45,705 nt of DNA from Rhodocyclaceae bacterium (GCA_018261935.1 JAGTRP010000027.1:1-45705); one strand, 5' to 3'. Shown: positions 33,539 to 42,703, counted from the stretch's first letter. Numbers and translations are program-made. The notes: generated from the letters alone by a model not told the origin.

Positions 33539-33927
33539 AGGGCTCCGGCCACCAGCGCGGCCACCGCCAGGGCGAAGCCATGGGCTGCCCAGGCGCTTCG
33601 GCGCGCCACCGCCAGGGTGGTGCCGATTCCGGCATCGAACAGCAGGTGGCGCACCCCCGCGGCGCAGTGGTGGGCCAGGGCCCAGGCCAGCACCAGCAAG
33701 GCCAGCCGGACTGGCGGGTATTGCAAGCCGGCCAGGACGCGGCCATAACCCGCTGGATCGTGGAGGGACAGGGCCAGGGTCCAGACCAGGAAGGGCAGCG
33801 CAAGGGCCAGCAGGAGCCCGGAGACGCGGTGGGCGAAGGAAACCGTCGCCGTCACCGGCAGCTCGATCTGGAGAGGCTGCAGGAAGACCGGCCGCTTCGG
33901 GACCGGCCCGGGTTCAGTCATCGGCAT
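33532..33927 (-). CDS. sdhC: succinate dehydrogenase cytochrome b556 subunit
   Basis: This 131-aa three-helix membrane protein has the sdhC hallmarks SFAHRVSGLLLAL (His-Arg-x-Ser-Gly at the quinone site) and AHHCAAGVRHLLFDAG (heme b His region). The ATG at 33927 overlaps the upstream transducer-like gene; a second ATG at 33921 is equally possible. It is the first of the sdhCDB trio. Together with SdhD it should bind heme b and reduce quinone. Confidence 0.92.
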   Translation of the reverse strand: MPMTEPGPVPKRPVFLQPLQIELPVTATVSFAHRVSGLLLALALPFLVWTLALSLHDPAGYGRVLAGLQYPPVRLALLVLAWALAHHCAAGVRHLLFDAGIGTTLAVARRSAWAAHGFALAVAALVAGALW

Positions 33928-34285
33928 AGGCGATGGTGGTGATGAGGGCCAGTGCCGCCTGGCGGGAATCCAGTCGGGTGTGCTGGACGACGACGGGCAC
34001 GTCGGACTCGAAGACGCTGGAGTAGGGGGTGTTCACCGGGATCTTCTCCGGGTCGTCCAGGTCGTTGAAGCGCAGGTGGCAGGTGCGCTTGGGGGGCACG
34101 GTGACCCGGTAGGGCCCCACCGGCTCCCGGTCGGCGTAGAAGATGGTGATCTGGATGTGGGCCTCGAACTTGGAGGCGTTCAGGATGCAGGCGGCCTCAT
34201 GGCTCTTCAGCTCGTAGGTGTCCTCCGGGCTGGAGGGCGGGATGTAGCCCTCGGCGATGGCCCAGAGGCGCTTTCCGATATTCAT
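33914..34285 (-). CDS. sensory-rhodopsin-transducer-like small beta protein (ASRT family)
   Basis: The product is 123 aa. It matches the family of the Anabaena sensory rhodopsin transducer: N-terminal GKRLWAIAEGYIPPSS, the middle SHEAACILNASKFEAHIQIT and IFYADREPVGPYRVTVP, and the end IPVNTPYSSVFESDVPVVVQHTRLDSR. The family forms small soluble beta-sandwich oligomers and is thought to bind small molecules or sugars. Most members occur without a rhodopsin. None is encoded here. The start overlaps the preceding dehydrogenase stop by ATGA, and its own stop overlaps sdhC, so it is translated as part of the operon. A metabolite-sensing or assembly role is inference. Confidence 0.85.
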   Translation of the reverse strand: MNIGKRLWAIAEGYIPPSSPEDTYELKSHEAACILNASKFEAHIQITIFYADREPVGPYRVTVPPKRTCHLRFNDLDDPEKIPVNTPYSSVFESDVPVVVQHTRLDSRQAALALITTIAYADD

Positions 34286-37197
34286 GGCGACTTCTCCTCC
34301 AGGGCCAGGCGCAATACTTGGGCAAGGTGCAGGGGCTGGCGTTCCGTGGTCTGGACAATCTGTTCCCGGCAGCTGTAGCCGTCGGCGATGATGAGGGTTT
34401 CCTCGGGGGCGGCCCGCACGGCGGGGAGCAGGACCCGCTCGCCGCAGGCCATGGACACCTCGTACTTCGCCTTCTCGAAGCCGAAGGAGCCGGCCATGCC
34501 GCAGCAGCCCGAGTCCAGGAGCTCGAAATCGACCCCGAGCTTTTTGAGCACCGCCGTCTCGGCGTCCATCTTGAGGACGGCCTGGTGATGGCAGTGGCCG
34601 TGGACCAGGGCCTTGCGGGGCAGCTTGCCGAGGGGGAAGTCCTGCCCTTGCCGCTCGATGAATTCGGACAGCAGGAAAGTCTGCCGGGCCAGGCGCTTGG
34701 CCTGCTCGTTGCCGGGCAGCATCTGGGGCATTTCCTCCCGGAAGACGGTGAGGCAGGCCGGCTCCAGGCCGACGATGGGAATGCCAGCGCGGATTTCCCC
34801 GTCCAGGGTCTCCAGGATGCGCAGCAGATAATCCCGGGCCCGGTCCAGCATGCCGAATTCGTAGAGGGGGCGGCCGCAGCACAGGTGGCGGCCGGGGATG
34901 CGCACTTCGTAGCCGGCGTTTTCCAGCACCTCCGCCGCCGCCAGGGCCACTTCCGGATGGAGATAGTTATTGAAGGTATCGGGCCACAGAATGAGGGCCT
35001 TGCCCGTCGGCGGCCAGGGGCGGCGGCGGAAGGTCCGGGTGAAGGGCTCCCTGGCGAAGGCCGGCAGGCGGCGCTGGGGAGCGATGCCGACCAGGCCCTT
35101 GATGGCCCCGGCGAAGGGCTGGTGGCCGGAGAGGAAATTCACCAGCCCGGGGGCATGGGAGGCCAGCCGGGCCCAGCGGTCGATGAGGCCGAAGGCGTAG
35201 GCGGCGGCGGGGCGCAGCCGGCCATCGTAGTAGTGGGACATGAATTCCGCCTTGTAGGTGGCCATGTCCACATGGACCGGGCATTCCCCCTTGCAGCCCT
35301 TGCAGGAAAGGCAGAGGTCCAGGGCCTCCTTCACCGCCGGCTCTTGCCAGCCCTGGGTGAGGACCTCCCCCCGCTGCATTTCGAACAGCAGCCGGGCCCG
35401 GCCCCGGGTGGAGTGCATCTCCTCGCCGGTGGCCTGGTAGCTGGGGCACATGACCCCCTTCTTGCTGCGGCATTCGCCGACCCCGACGCAGCGCAGCACC
35501 GTGCGGGAGAAGTCGTGGCCGTCCTCGCTGTAGGCGAATTCCGTCTCCAGCCGGACCGGACTGTAGCCGGTGCCCAGGCGCAGGTTCTCGTCCGCCCGGT
35601 AGGCGTCGATGACCTTGCCCGGGTTCATCCGGCCCTCCGGGTCCCAGATGGCCTTGAATTCCCGGAAGGCGTCCATGAGGTCGTCGCCGAACATGATGGG
35701 TAGCAGTTCCGCCTTGGACTGGCCGTCGCCGTGCTCGCCGGAAATCGATCCCCCCAGGCTGGTCACCAGATGGGCTGCGGCGTGGAGGAAGTCCCGGAAG
35801 GTCTGGATGCCGGCGGCGGTCTCCAGGTCGAAGTCGATGCGGGTGTGGACGCAGCCCTGGCCGAAGTGGCCGTAGAGGTCGCATTCGTAGCCGTACTTCT
35901 CGAACAGGGCCCGCAGTTCCCGCAGGTACTTGCCGAGGTTTTCCGGCGGCACCGAGGAATCCTCCCAGCCCTCCCAGGTGATGGCCTTGTTGGGGACGTG
36001 GGCGGTGGCTCCCAGGCCCGATTCCCGGACTTTCCAGACCGCCTCTTCCTCCATCGGATCGTCGTAGAGCTTCATGCTGGGCGGGTTTTCCGCCTGCCGC
36101 AGGCGTTCCATGAGCTGCCGGGCCCGGCCGTCGGATTCGTCCTTGTCGGCGCCGCCGAATTCCACCAGCAGCCAGCCCTGGCCGTCCGGCAGGAGCTGGA
36201 GGTTCTCGGGGTGGATGTGCATGGCCTTCATGTCGTCCACCAGGCGGTCGTCCATGCCCTCCAGGGCAATGGGGCCGGCCTCCATGACCTGGGGCACGTG
36301 GTCGCCGGCCTCGAACACGGTGGGATAGCCCAACACCAGCAGGGAGCGCGCCGCCGGCCACGGGAGCAGCCGCAACTTGGCCTCCAGCACCGTCACGCAG
36401 GTGCTTTCCGAGCCCACCAGGGCCTGGGCCAGGTTGAAGCCGTTTTCGGGCAGCAGGGCCGGCAGGTTGTAGCCGGAAACCCGGCGGGGGATGGCCGGGT
36501 AGCGGCGGCGGATCTCGTCGCCGTAGCGCTCCGCCAAGGCCCGCAGGCGCTGGTAGATTTCCGCCCGCCGGCCGCCTTCCCGGAGGATGGCCTGGAAGGT
36601 TTCCTCGTCGGTGGGGCCGACGGTCAGGCGGTGGCCGTCGTAGGTGAGGATCTTGAGCTCGATGACGTTATGGACCGTCTCCCCGCCCATCACCGAGTGG
36701 GGGCCGCAGGAATTGTTGCCGATCATGCCCCCCAGGGTGTTGTGGGAGTGGGTGGCCGGGTCGGGGGCGAAGGTGAGGCCGTGGGCCTGGGCCGCCTGCC
36801 GCAGGTCGTCCAGCACTACCCCGGGCTCGACCCGGGCGAACCTGCCGGCGGGGTCGATTTCCAGGATGCGGTTCAGGTACTTGGAGAAATCCAGCACCAC
36901 CGCCGCGTTGCAGCACTGGCCGCAGAGGCTGGTGCCCCCGCCCCGGGAGAGGAGGGGGGCGCCGTAGCGCCGGCAGACATCCACGGTCCGGACGACGTCC
37001 TCCATGGTGCGGGGGATCACCACCCCGATGGGCACCTGGCGGTAATTGGAGGCGTCGGTGGCGTAGAGGGCCCGGCTGCCGGCGTCGAAGCGCACCTCGC
37101 CGCCGACGGCCATGCGCAGCTCCCGCTCCAGGGTCTGGTTGGCGGCGTCCACCGGCGGGGAAAGGACGCGGGCGTTGTCTAGGAAGTTGCGTAGCAT
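34282..37197 (-). CDS. FAD-linked oxidase with Fe-S and CCG domains (GlcD-GlcF fusion / YdiJ-like)
   Basis: This 971-aa dehydrogenase has, in order, an FAD-binding type 4 domain (about 45-270; PLLSRGGGTSLCGQC and HNTLGGMIGNNSCGPHS), an FAD-oxidase C-domain (about 280-560; SGEHGDGQSKAELLP), an Fe-S segment (about 580-640; CRSKKGVMCPSY then CLSCKGCKGECP), and two CCG cysteine-rich motifs (RHLCCGRPLYEFG and LDSGCCGMAGSFGFEKA). This equals glycolate oxidase subunits D and F fused, as in E. coli YdiJ (1018 aa), which acts on D-2-hydroxyacids. The substrate here is unknown. Start ATG 37197 overlaps the upstream gene by 19 bases. The ATGA overlap couples it to the transducer-like gene. It directly precedes sdhCDB genes that lack their own flavoprotein, making it a candidate electron donor to SdhB. 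Confidence 0.88.
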   Translation of the reverse strand: MLRNFLDNARVLSPPVDAANQTLERELRMAVGGEVRFDAGSRALYATDASNYRQVPIGVVIPRTMEDVVRTVDVCRRYGAPLLSRGGGTSLCGQCCNAAVVLDFSKYLNRILEIDPAGRFARVEPGVVLDDLRQAAQAHGLTFAPDPATHSHNTLGGMIGNNSCGPHSVMGGETVHNVIELKILTYDGHRLTVGPTDEETFQAILREGGRRAEIYQRLRALAERYGDEIRRRYPAIPRRVSGYNLPALLPENGFNLAQALVGSESTCVTVLEAKLRLLPWPAARSLLVLGYPTVFEAGDHVPQVMEAGPIALEGMDDRLVDDMKAMHIHPENLQLLPDGQGWLLVEFGGADKDESDGRARQLMERLRQAENPPSMKLYDDPMEEEAVWKVRESGLGATAHVPNKAITWEGWEDSSVPPENLGKYLRELRALFEKYGYECDLYGHFGQGCVHTRIDFDLETAAGIQTFRDFLHAAAHLVTSLGGSISGEHGDGQSKAELLPIMFGDDLMDAFREFKAIWDPEGRMNPGKVIDAYRADENLRLGTGYSPVRLETEFAYSEDGHDFSRTVLRCVGVGECRSKKGVMCPSYQATGEEMHSTRGRARLLFEMQRGEVLTQGWQEPAVKEALDLCLSCKGCKGECPVHVDMATYKAEFMSHYYDGRLRPAAAYAFGLIDRWARLASHAPGLVNFLSGHQPFAGAIKGLVGIAPQRRLPAFAREPFTRTFRRRPWPPTGKALILWPDTFNNYLHPEVALAAAEVLENAGYEVRIPGRHLCCGRPLYEFGMLDRARDYLLRILETLDGEIRAGIPIVGLEPACLTVFREEMPQMLPGNEQAKRLARQTFLLSEFIERQGQDFPLGKLPRKALVHGHCHHQAVLKMDAETAVLKKLGVDFELLDSGCCGMAGSFGFEKAKYEVSMACGERVLLPAVRAAPEETLIIADGYSCREQIVQTTERQPLHLAQVLRLALEEKSP

Positions 37198-38285
37198 CGG
37201 GCGTCCTGCTCCTTGAAGACCAGCCCCAGGCCCGGACGGTCGAGGGCCGGGGCGAGGCGGCCGTCCACCGGGACGAGGGCGCCGTCGAACAGCAGGTGCT
37301 CGATGCGGACATGGTCGTGGAAATATTCGAGATGGACCGCCGGCCGGACGGCACAGCACAGGGGGACATGGAGGGATGGGGCGCAGTGGCTGGAAAGCGG
37401 CACGTTGAAGGCCTCGCACAGGGCCGCCACCCCGAGAAAGCCGGTGACCCCGGCGCAGCGGGTGGCGTCGGCCTGGAGGATGTCCACCGCCCCGGCTTCC
37501 AGCATGCGGCGGAAGTAGGGCAGGTCGTAGCCGTATTCCCCTGCGGCGATGGCCATGCCGGCCGGTCCCCGGTCCCGCAGGAGGCGCAGGCCGGCGAGGT
37601 CGTCGGAGGACACCGGCTCCTCGAACCAGGCTACCCCCAGATCGGCGAAGTGCTTTGCGAAGTAGAGGGCCTGCTTGCGCTGGTAGGCGCCGTTGGCATC
37701 GACAAAGAGAATGCTCTGGGGGCCGATGGCCTGGCTGGCCAACATCGCCCGCTCCACGTCCTTGTCCGGGGAGCGGCCCACCTTTATCTTGACCAGCCCG
37801 ATGCCCTGCCGGACCCAGTCCGCCGCCTGTTCCTCCAGTTGCAGCGGGGAATAGCTGGTGAAGCCGCCGCTGCCGTAGACCGGGATGGCGTCCCGGGCCG
37901 GGCCCAGCAGGGCGGCGAGGGAGAGGCCCAGGCACTTGGCCTTCAAGTCCCAAAGGGCGGTGTCCACCACGGCGATGGCCATGGAAGCAACCCCCGGTCG
38001 GCCCAGGTTGCGGATGGCCACCGCCATGTCCTGCCAGCGGGCGTTGGTGGCCAGGGCGTCCCGGCCCTGGAGGAGGGGGGCGAGCTTGTCCCGGATGAGC
38101 CGGGCCGTCGCCGTATCGGCGTAGCCGTAGCCCAGCCCCTCCTTGCCGCCGGCCGCCACCCGGGCCAGCACCAGGGTGGTGGCGTTCCATTCCAGGGTGC
38201 CGTCCGACTCGGGGGCGTCGGTGGGGATGGTGTAGGCCGCCACCGCCAGGGAGTCGATGGGGGCGGCGCTGTCGGCGATGGCCAT
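37179..38285 (-). CDS. mandelate racemase/muconate lactonizing-type enolase superfamily enzyme
   Basis: This 368-aa enzyme has the N-terminal capping domain (about 10-125) and a TIM barrel. The catalytic set is present: K166-x-K168 in LVKIKVG, metal ligands Asp196 (VDANGA), Glu222 or 223 (FEEPV) and Glu250 (AAGEYG), Asp273 (QADATR) and His300 (SSHCAPS). The Lys-x-Lys and His-Asp pair are the bases that abstract the proton next to a carboxylate in sugar-acid dehydratases and racemases. The exact substrate cannot be read. The gene lies 7 bases downstream of the TPP oxidase and overlaps the dehydrogenase gene, so it probably makes or consumes a 2-hydroxy or 2-keto acid that the dehydrogenase handles. 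Confidence 0.88.
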   Translation of the reverse strand: MAIADSAAPIDSLAVAAYTIPTDAPESDGTLEWNATTLVLARVAAGGKEGLGYGYADTATARLIRDKLAPLLQGRDALATNARWQDMAVAIRNLGRPGVASMAIAVVDTALWDLKAKCLGLSLAALLGPARDAIPVYGSGGFTSYSPLQLEEQAADWVRQGIGLVKIKVGRSPDKDVERAMLASQAIGPQSILFVDANGAYQRKQALYFAKHFADLGVAWFEEPVSSDDLAGLRLLRDRGPAGMAIAAGEYGYDLPYFRRMLEAGAVDILQADATRCAGVTGFLGVAALCEAFNVPLSSHCAPSLHVPLCCAVRPAVHLEYFHDHVRIEHLLFDGALVPVDGRLAPALDRPGLGLVFKEQDARCYATS

Positions 38286-38292
38286 GGCGGCC

Positions 38293-40095
38293 TCAGCCCT
38301 TGGCCTTGTCCGCGCTGGGCGGGAAGAGGGTGTCCCACTCCTCCTTGAAGCTCGCCACCACGATGCCCAGGGAGTCCGGGTCGCCGTGGAGGAGGGCCGA
38401 CAGGTAGGCCTTGGCTTCCTTGAGGGTGATATGGGGCGGCAGGGGCGGCACGTCCGGGTCGGTGACCATTTCCAGCACCGTCGGCCGGTCGGCGGCCAGG
38501 GCCTCGTCCCAGGCCGGGCCGATCTCCAGGGGGTCGTCCACCCGGATGCCGTTCAACCCCAGGAGATGGGCGTAGTCGGCATAGGGGAAATCGGGGACGA
38601 ACTGGGAAGGCACGAATTTCGGGTCCCCCTCCATGGCCCGCTGTTCCCAGGTGACCTGGTTGAGGTCGCCATTGTTCAGGACCATGACGATCAGGCGGGG
38701 GTTGCTCCAATCCTTCCAGACCTTGGCGATGGTGATGAGGCCGTTGACCCCGTTCATCTGCATGGCGCCGTCCCCCACCAGGGCGATGACCGTGCGCTCG
38801 GGGTGGGCGTACTTGGCGGCGATGGCGTAGGGCACCCCGGGGCCCATGGTGGCGAGGCCGCCCGAGAGGGAGGCCATCATGCCCTGGCGTATCTTCAGGT
38901 CCCGGGCGTACCAGTTGGCGGCGGAGCCCGAGTCGCTGGTGAGGATGCAGTTGTCCGGTAGGCGGGGCGACAGTTCCCAGAACACCCGCTGGGGATTGAT
39001 GGGATGGGCGCTGTTCATGGCCCGGCCTTCCAGCACCCGCCACCAGCGCTCCACCTTGCGCTCGATCTCGTTGCGCCAGGTCCGGTCCGGCTTGGGGAGC
39101 AGCAGGGGGATGAGGGCCCGCAGGGTTTCCTTGCTGTCCCCCACCAGGGCCACTTCCATGGGGTAGCGCAGACTCAGCATGCGGGGATCGATGTCGATCT
39201 GGACCCCCCGGGCCTGGCCTTCCTTGGGGAAGAATTCGGAATAGGGAAAACCCGACCCCACCATGAGCAGGGTGTCGCAGCCGTTCATCAGGTCCCAGCT
39301 CGGCTTGGTGCCGAGGAGACCGATGGAACCGGTCACATAGGGCAGGTTGTCGGGCACCGCCGCCTTGCCGAGAAGGGCCTTGGCGACCCCGGCCCCCAGG
39401 AGCTCGGCCACTTCGATGACCTCGTCGGTGGCATGCAGGGCCCCGGCCCCCACCAGCAGGGCGACTTTCCTGCCCTGGTTGAGGATGTCGGCGGCCCGGG
39501 CCAGGTCGGCCTGGCCGGGGAGGCTGCGCATGCCGGTATGGCCGATGCCGGTATGGATCGTGCCGTGCTCCCGGGGCGGCTCCGCGAAGGGCAAGTCCTG
39601 CAGGTCGTTGGGGAAGATGAGGCAGGTGACGGCCCGCTGGTCCCGGGCGATGCGCATGGCCCGATCCACCAGGGGGCGGGTCTGCTCGGGGACGGTCAGC
39701 ATATGGACGTATTCGTGGGCCACGTCCTTGAACAGGGAGACGAGGTCCACTTCCTGCTGATAATCGCCCCCGAGGGCGGCCCGCCGCTGCTGGCCGACGA
39801 TGGCGAGCACCGGCTGGTGGTCCAGCTTGGCGTCGTAGAGGCCGTTGAGGAGATGAATGGCGCCGGGGCCGGAGGTGGCGAGGCAGACCCCCACCTCGCC
39901 GCTGAACTTGGCGTGGGCGCAGGCCATAAAGGCCGCCAGTTCCTCGTGGCGGGCCTGGACGAAATCCATCCCCTCGCCGAAGCGGCCGAAGGCGCCCATG
40001 ATGCCGTTGATGCCGTCCCCCGGGTAGCCGTAGATGCGCTTGACGCCCCAGGCGGACAGGCGCTTGAGGAGGAAATCAGCGACTGTATCGCTCAT
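38293..40095 (-). CDS. thiamine-pyrophosphate enzyme, pyruvate oxidase/acetolactate synthase-like
   Basis: This 600-aa TPP enzyme has three domains. The N-terminal Pyr domain has catalytic Glu51 in ARHEELAAFMA and GVCLATSGPGAIHLLNGLYDA. The middle domain (about 200-330) contains ALLVGAGALHATDEV. The C-terminal domain carries VGDGAMQMNGVNGL with the distal Asn in VMVLNNGDLNQV, together the TPP/Mg motif. It resembles PoxB-type pyruvate oxidases and related decarboxylases. PoxB has 572 aa and a membrane-binding C-terminal tail; here the tail (about residues 565-600) is different. Reaction and acceptor are uncertain. It is the first gene of the seven-gene operon ending in sdhB. A promoter should lie in the 226-base gap before the diguanylate cyclase gene. 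Confidence 0.88.
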   Translation of the reverse strand: MSDTVADFLLKRLSAWGVKRIYGYPGDGINGIMGAFGRFGEGMDFVQARHEELAAFMACAHAKFSGEVGVCLATSGPGAIHLLNGLYDAKLDHQPVLAIVGQQRRAALGGDYQQEVDLVSLFKDVAHEYVHMLTVPEQTRPLVDRAMRIARDQRAVTCLIFPNDLQDLPFAEPPREHGTIHTGIGHTGMRSLPGQADLARAADILNQGRKVALLVGAGALHATDEVIEVAELLGAGVAKALLGKAAVPDNLPYVTGSIGLLGTKPSWDLMNGCDTLLMVGSGFPYSEFFPKEGQARGVQIDIDPRMLSLRYPMEVALVGDSKETLRALIPLLLPKPDRTWRNEIERKVERWWRVLEGRAMNSAHPINPQRVFWELSPRLPDNCILTSDSGSAANWYARDLKIRQGMMASLSGGLATMGPGVPYAIAAKYAHPERTVIALVGDGAMQMNGVNGLITIAKVWKDWSNPRLIVMVLNNGDLNQVTWEQRAMEGDPKFVPSQFVPDFPYADYAHLLGLNGIRVDDPLEIGPAWDEALAADRPTVLEMVTDPDVPPLPPHITLKEAKAYLSALLHGDPDSLGIVVASFKEEWDTLFPPSADKAKG

Positions 40096-40321
40096 GATCC
40101 GACTCCATACCGGCCGTGAAGAAGAAATCCTTCTGCAAACGGGATGCCGGGTCGGCGGCGAGGGGGGCGGAGGGCGGTGGTGGAGAAATTACACGGCGGC
40201 AGAAAAAGCGGCAAAGCACGGCTGCCGAGGGTTTTTCTATCCATAATGAGAAAATCCGGGGAGTCGGCGTTTCCTTCTGGGATAATTTTCAGTTTCGTCC
40301 GTCAACAAAGAGCTATCCGCC

Positions 40322-42703
40322 GTGCCTGAAACACGCGTCACCGCTGTCAACTTCCTGCCGCAGACCCTCAAGGCCCGGCTGGCGACCGTGATCATGTTGA
40401 TGGCATTGGGAGCGCTCTGGATCCTTGCCCTGGCCCTGAACAAGTTCCAGGAAAAGCGCTTGCAGGAATTGCTCTCGGCGCAGCAGTTGTCCGCGGTGGA
40501 CTACGTTGCCGAGGACATCGACAACAAGATCAAATTGCGGCTGAACGGCCTGCAGATGATTGCCGACCGCTTTCCCGTCGACACGCTAGCCAGCGAGCAA
40601 CGTATCCGCAGCTTTCTGGCGGAACGGCGGGCCATCTACAACCTGTTCGACGGCGGCCTGATCGTCATCAAGCCGGACGGTTCCGGTGCCTATGCGGACT
40701 ATCCTGCGGTCCCCGGGCGCCTGAGCAATGCCTATGCCCAGCTCTCTCCATTCCGGGATGTCATTGCAACCAGCAAGCCGGCCGTCGGGCCGCCTCGCGT
40801 CGGCCGGGCCATAGGGCAGCCGGTGGTGGTGTTTGCCGCGCCGGTCCTGGGGGCGGACGGACAACTGGTTGCCATCCTGGCGGGCGTCACCCAGATCAAT
40901 TCCGCCAATTTCCTTGATCTGGTGGCCAAGCCCCGGCTGGACGCCAGCGGCGACTACATCGTGGTGGCGCCCGAGCATGGCGTCTTCGTTACCGGAACCG
41001 ATCCCTCCTACACCCTGCGCCCGCTGCCCCCAGCCGGCGCCGACACTATGCACGACCGCTACATGCAGGGCTTCCAAGGCTCCGGTGTCGCGGTCAGTTC
41101 CACCGGGGTGGAAGAACTGACCTCGGCGCGGCGCATCCCCACCACCGGCTGGTTCGCCGTCGCCCGCCTGCCGACCGCCGACGCCTACGCTTCGATCAGG
41201 GAAGGCCGCAACTGGACGCTGGTCGGGGCCACCCTGCTGTCGCTGCTGATCGCCCTCATCACCTTGCTGACCCTACGCCGCGCCCTGCGCCCCCTGACCG
41301 AGGCCGCCGGGGAAATGCAAGCCATGACACGGGGTGAAATGCCCTTGCACCCGCTGGCCCTGGCCGGCCCCAGCGAGGTCGTGGGGCTGGCAGACAGCTT
41401 CAATCAGCTGCAGGAGCAGATTTCCCGCAAGGAAGCCGAACTCCGGCAAGCCGTGAATTTTTCCAACACCCTGCTCGACAGCCTGCCGGGCATATTTTTC
41501 AGGCTCGACGGGGAAGGCCGCCTGGCGGGGTGGAACGAGAGTCTCGCAACCATGCTGGGGCCGGAGGCTCTGGCTCGGGCGCAGCAGGATGTCATGGCCA
41601 TCATCCACGAGGCCGACCGGCACACCATCGCCGACAAGATCCGCGAAGGCTTCGAGCAGGCCCTGGCCGAGGCCGAGGGACGGCTGCTGCTCAAGGATGG
41701 CTCGACCCCCTGGTTCCGCTTCGTCGCCAGGACCCTGTCCATTGGCGGCCAGATCTACCTGTTGGGGACCGGCATCGACATCACCGAGCAAAAGGACAAT
41801 GAAGTCCGGCTCAAGCTGGCCGCCAGCGTCTTCACCCATGCCCGCGAGGGCATCATGATCACCGACGCCGACGGCAACATCGTGGACGTCAACGACACTT
41901 TCACCCGCATCACCGGTTACAGCCGCGCCGAGGCCGTGGGCCAGAATCCACGCATCCTCAAGTCCGGCCGGCAGACCCGGGATCACTACACCGCCATGTG
42001 GCGGTCGCTGCTGGAAGACGGGTACTGGGTGGGCGAAGCCTGGAACCGGCGCAAGGACGGCGAGGTATATGCCGAACTGCTGACCGTTGGCGCCGTGCGG
42101 GACACGGAAAACAACGTTCTCAACTACGTCGCCCTGTTCACCGACATCACGCCGATGAAGGAACAGCAGCAGCAACTGGAACGCATTGCCCATTTCGACG
42201 CCCTCACCGGCCTGCCCAACCGCGTGTTGCTGGCCGATCGGCTGCAACAGGCCCTGGCCCACAACCAGCGGCGCAAGCTTTCCCTGGCCGTGGTCTATCT
42301 CGACCTCGACGGCTTCAAGGCCGTCAATGACAACCACGGTCACGATGTGGGCGACGAATTGCTGATCACCGTCTCCCATCGCATGAGAACCGCCCTCCGG
42401 GAAGGCGACACCCTGGCCCGCATCGGCGGCGACGAATTTGTCGCCGTGCTGGCGGATCTGGATCGTCCCGATGACTGCGAGCCGCTACTGGAGCGGCTGA
42501 TGCAAGCCGCCGCCGAACCTGTCCGGGTCGGTGATGCCCGGCTGCAGGTGTCTGCCAGCATCGGCTTCGCGCTGTCTCCGCAACAAGGCCTCGATGCCGA
42601 CCTGCTGCTGCGCCAGGCCGACCAGGCAATGTACCAGGCCAAGCAAGCCGGCAAGAACCGTTATCGACGTTTCGACGCCGGTCATACAGCTTCCGATCGG
42701 TAA
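40322..42703 (+). CDS. diguanylate cyclase with Cache-HAMP-PAS-PAS sensor
   Basis: The 793-aa membrane protein makes cyclic di-GMP. The start is GTG at 40322. Membrane helix 1 is at about 19-40, a dCache-like periplasmic domain spans about 41-290, helix 2 is at about 300-320, and HAMP runs to about 370. PAS domains lie at about 375-490 and 497-617 (ITDADGNIVDVNDTFTRITG), then GGDEF at about 625-785. The active site GGDEF is at residues 702-706, and the inhibitory I-site REGD precedes it by five residues, so product inhibition is expected. There is no EAL domain. The sensor segment resembles that of the kinase at 20683 (parallel DYPxxPG and VGRAxxxPV blocks). It is divergent from the sdh-containing operon. 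A possible -10 (GATAAT, 40281-40286) is upstream. Confidence 0.88.
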   Translation: MPETRVTAVNFLPQTLKARLATVIMLMALGALWILALALNKFQEKRLQELLSAQQLSAVDYVAEDIDNKIKLRLNGLQMIADRFPVDTLASEQRIRSFLAERRAIYNLFDGGLIVIKPDGSGAYADYPAVPGRLSNAYAQLSPFRDVIATSKPAVGPPRVGRAIGQPVVVFAAPVLGADGQLVAILAGVTQINSANFLDLVAKPRLDASGDYIVVAPEHGVFVTGTDPSYTLRPLPPAGADTMHDRYMQGFQGSGVAVSSTGVEELTSARRIPTTGWFAVARLPTADAYASIREGRNWTLVGATLLSLLIALITLLTLRRALRPLTEAAGEMQAMTRGEMPLHPLALAGPSEVVGLADSFNQLQEQISRKEAELRQAVNFSNTLLDSLPGIFFRLDGEGRLAGWNESLATMLGPEALARAQQDVMAIIHEADRHTIADKIREGFEQALAEAEGRLLLKDGSTPWFRFVARTLSIGGQIYLLGTGIDITEQKDNEVRLKLAASVFTHAREGIMITDADGNIVDVNDTFTRITGYSRAEAVGQNPRILKSGRQTRDHYTAMWRSLLEDGYWVGEAWNRRKDGEVYAELLTVGAVRDTENNVLNYVALFTDITPMKEQQQQLERIAHFDALTGLPNRVLLADRLQQALAHNQRRKLSLAVVYLDLDGFKAVNDNHGHDVGDELLITVSHRMRTALREGDTLARIGGDEFVAVLADLDRPDDCEPLLERLMQAAAEPVRVGDARLQVSASIGFALSPQQGLDADLLLRQADQAMYQAKQAGKNRYRRFDAGHTASDR

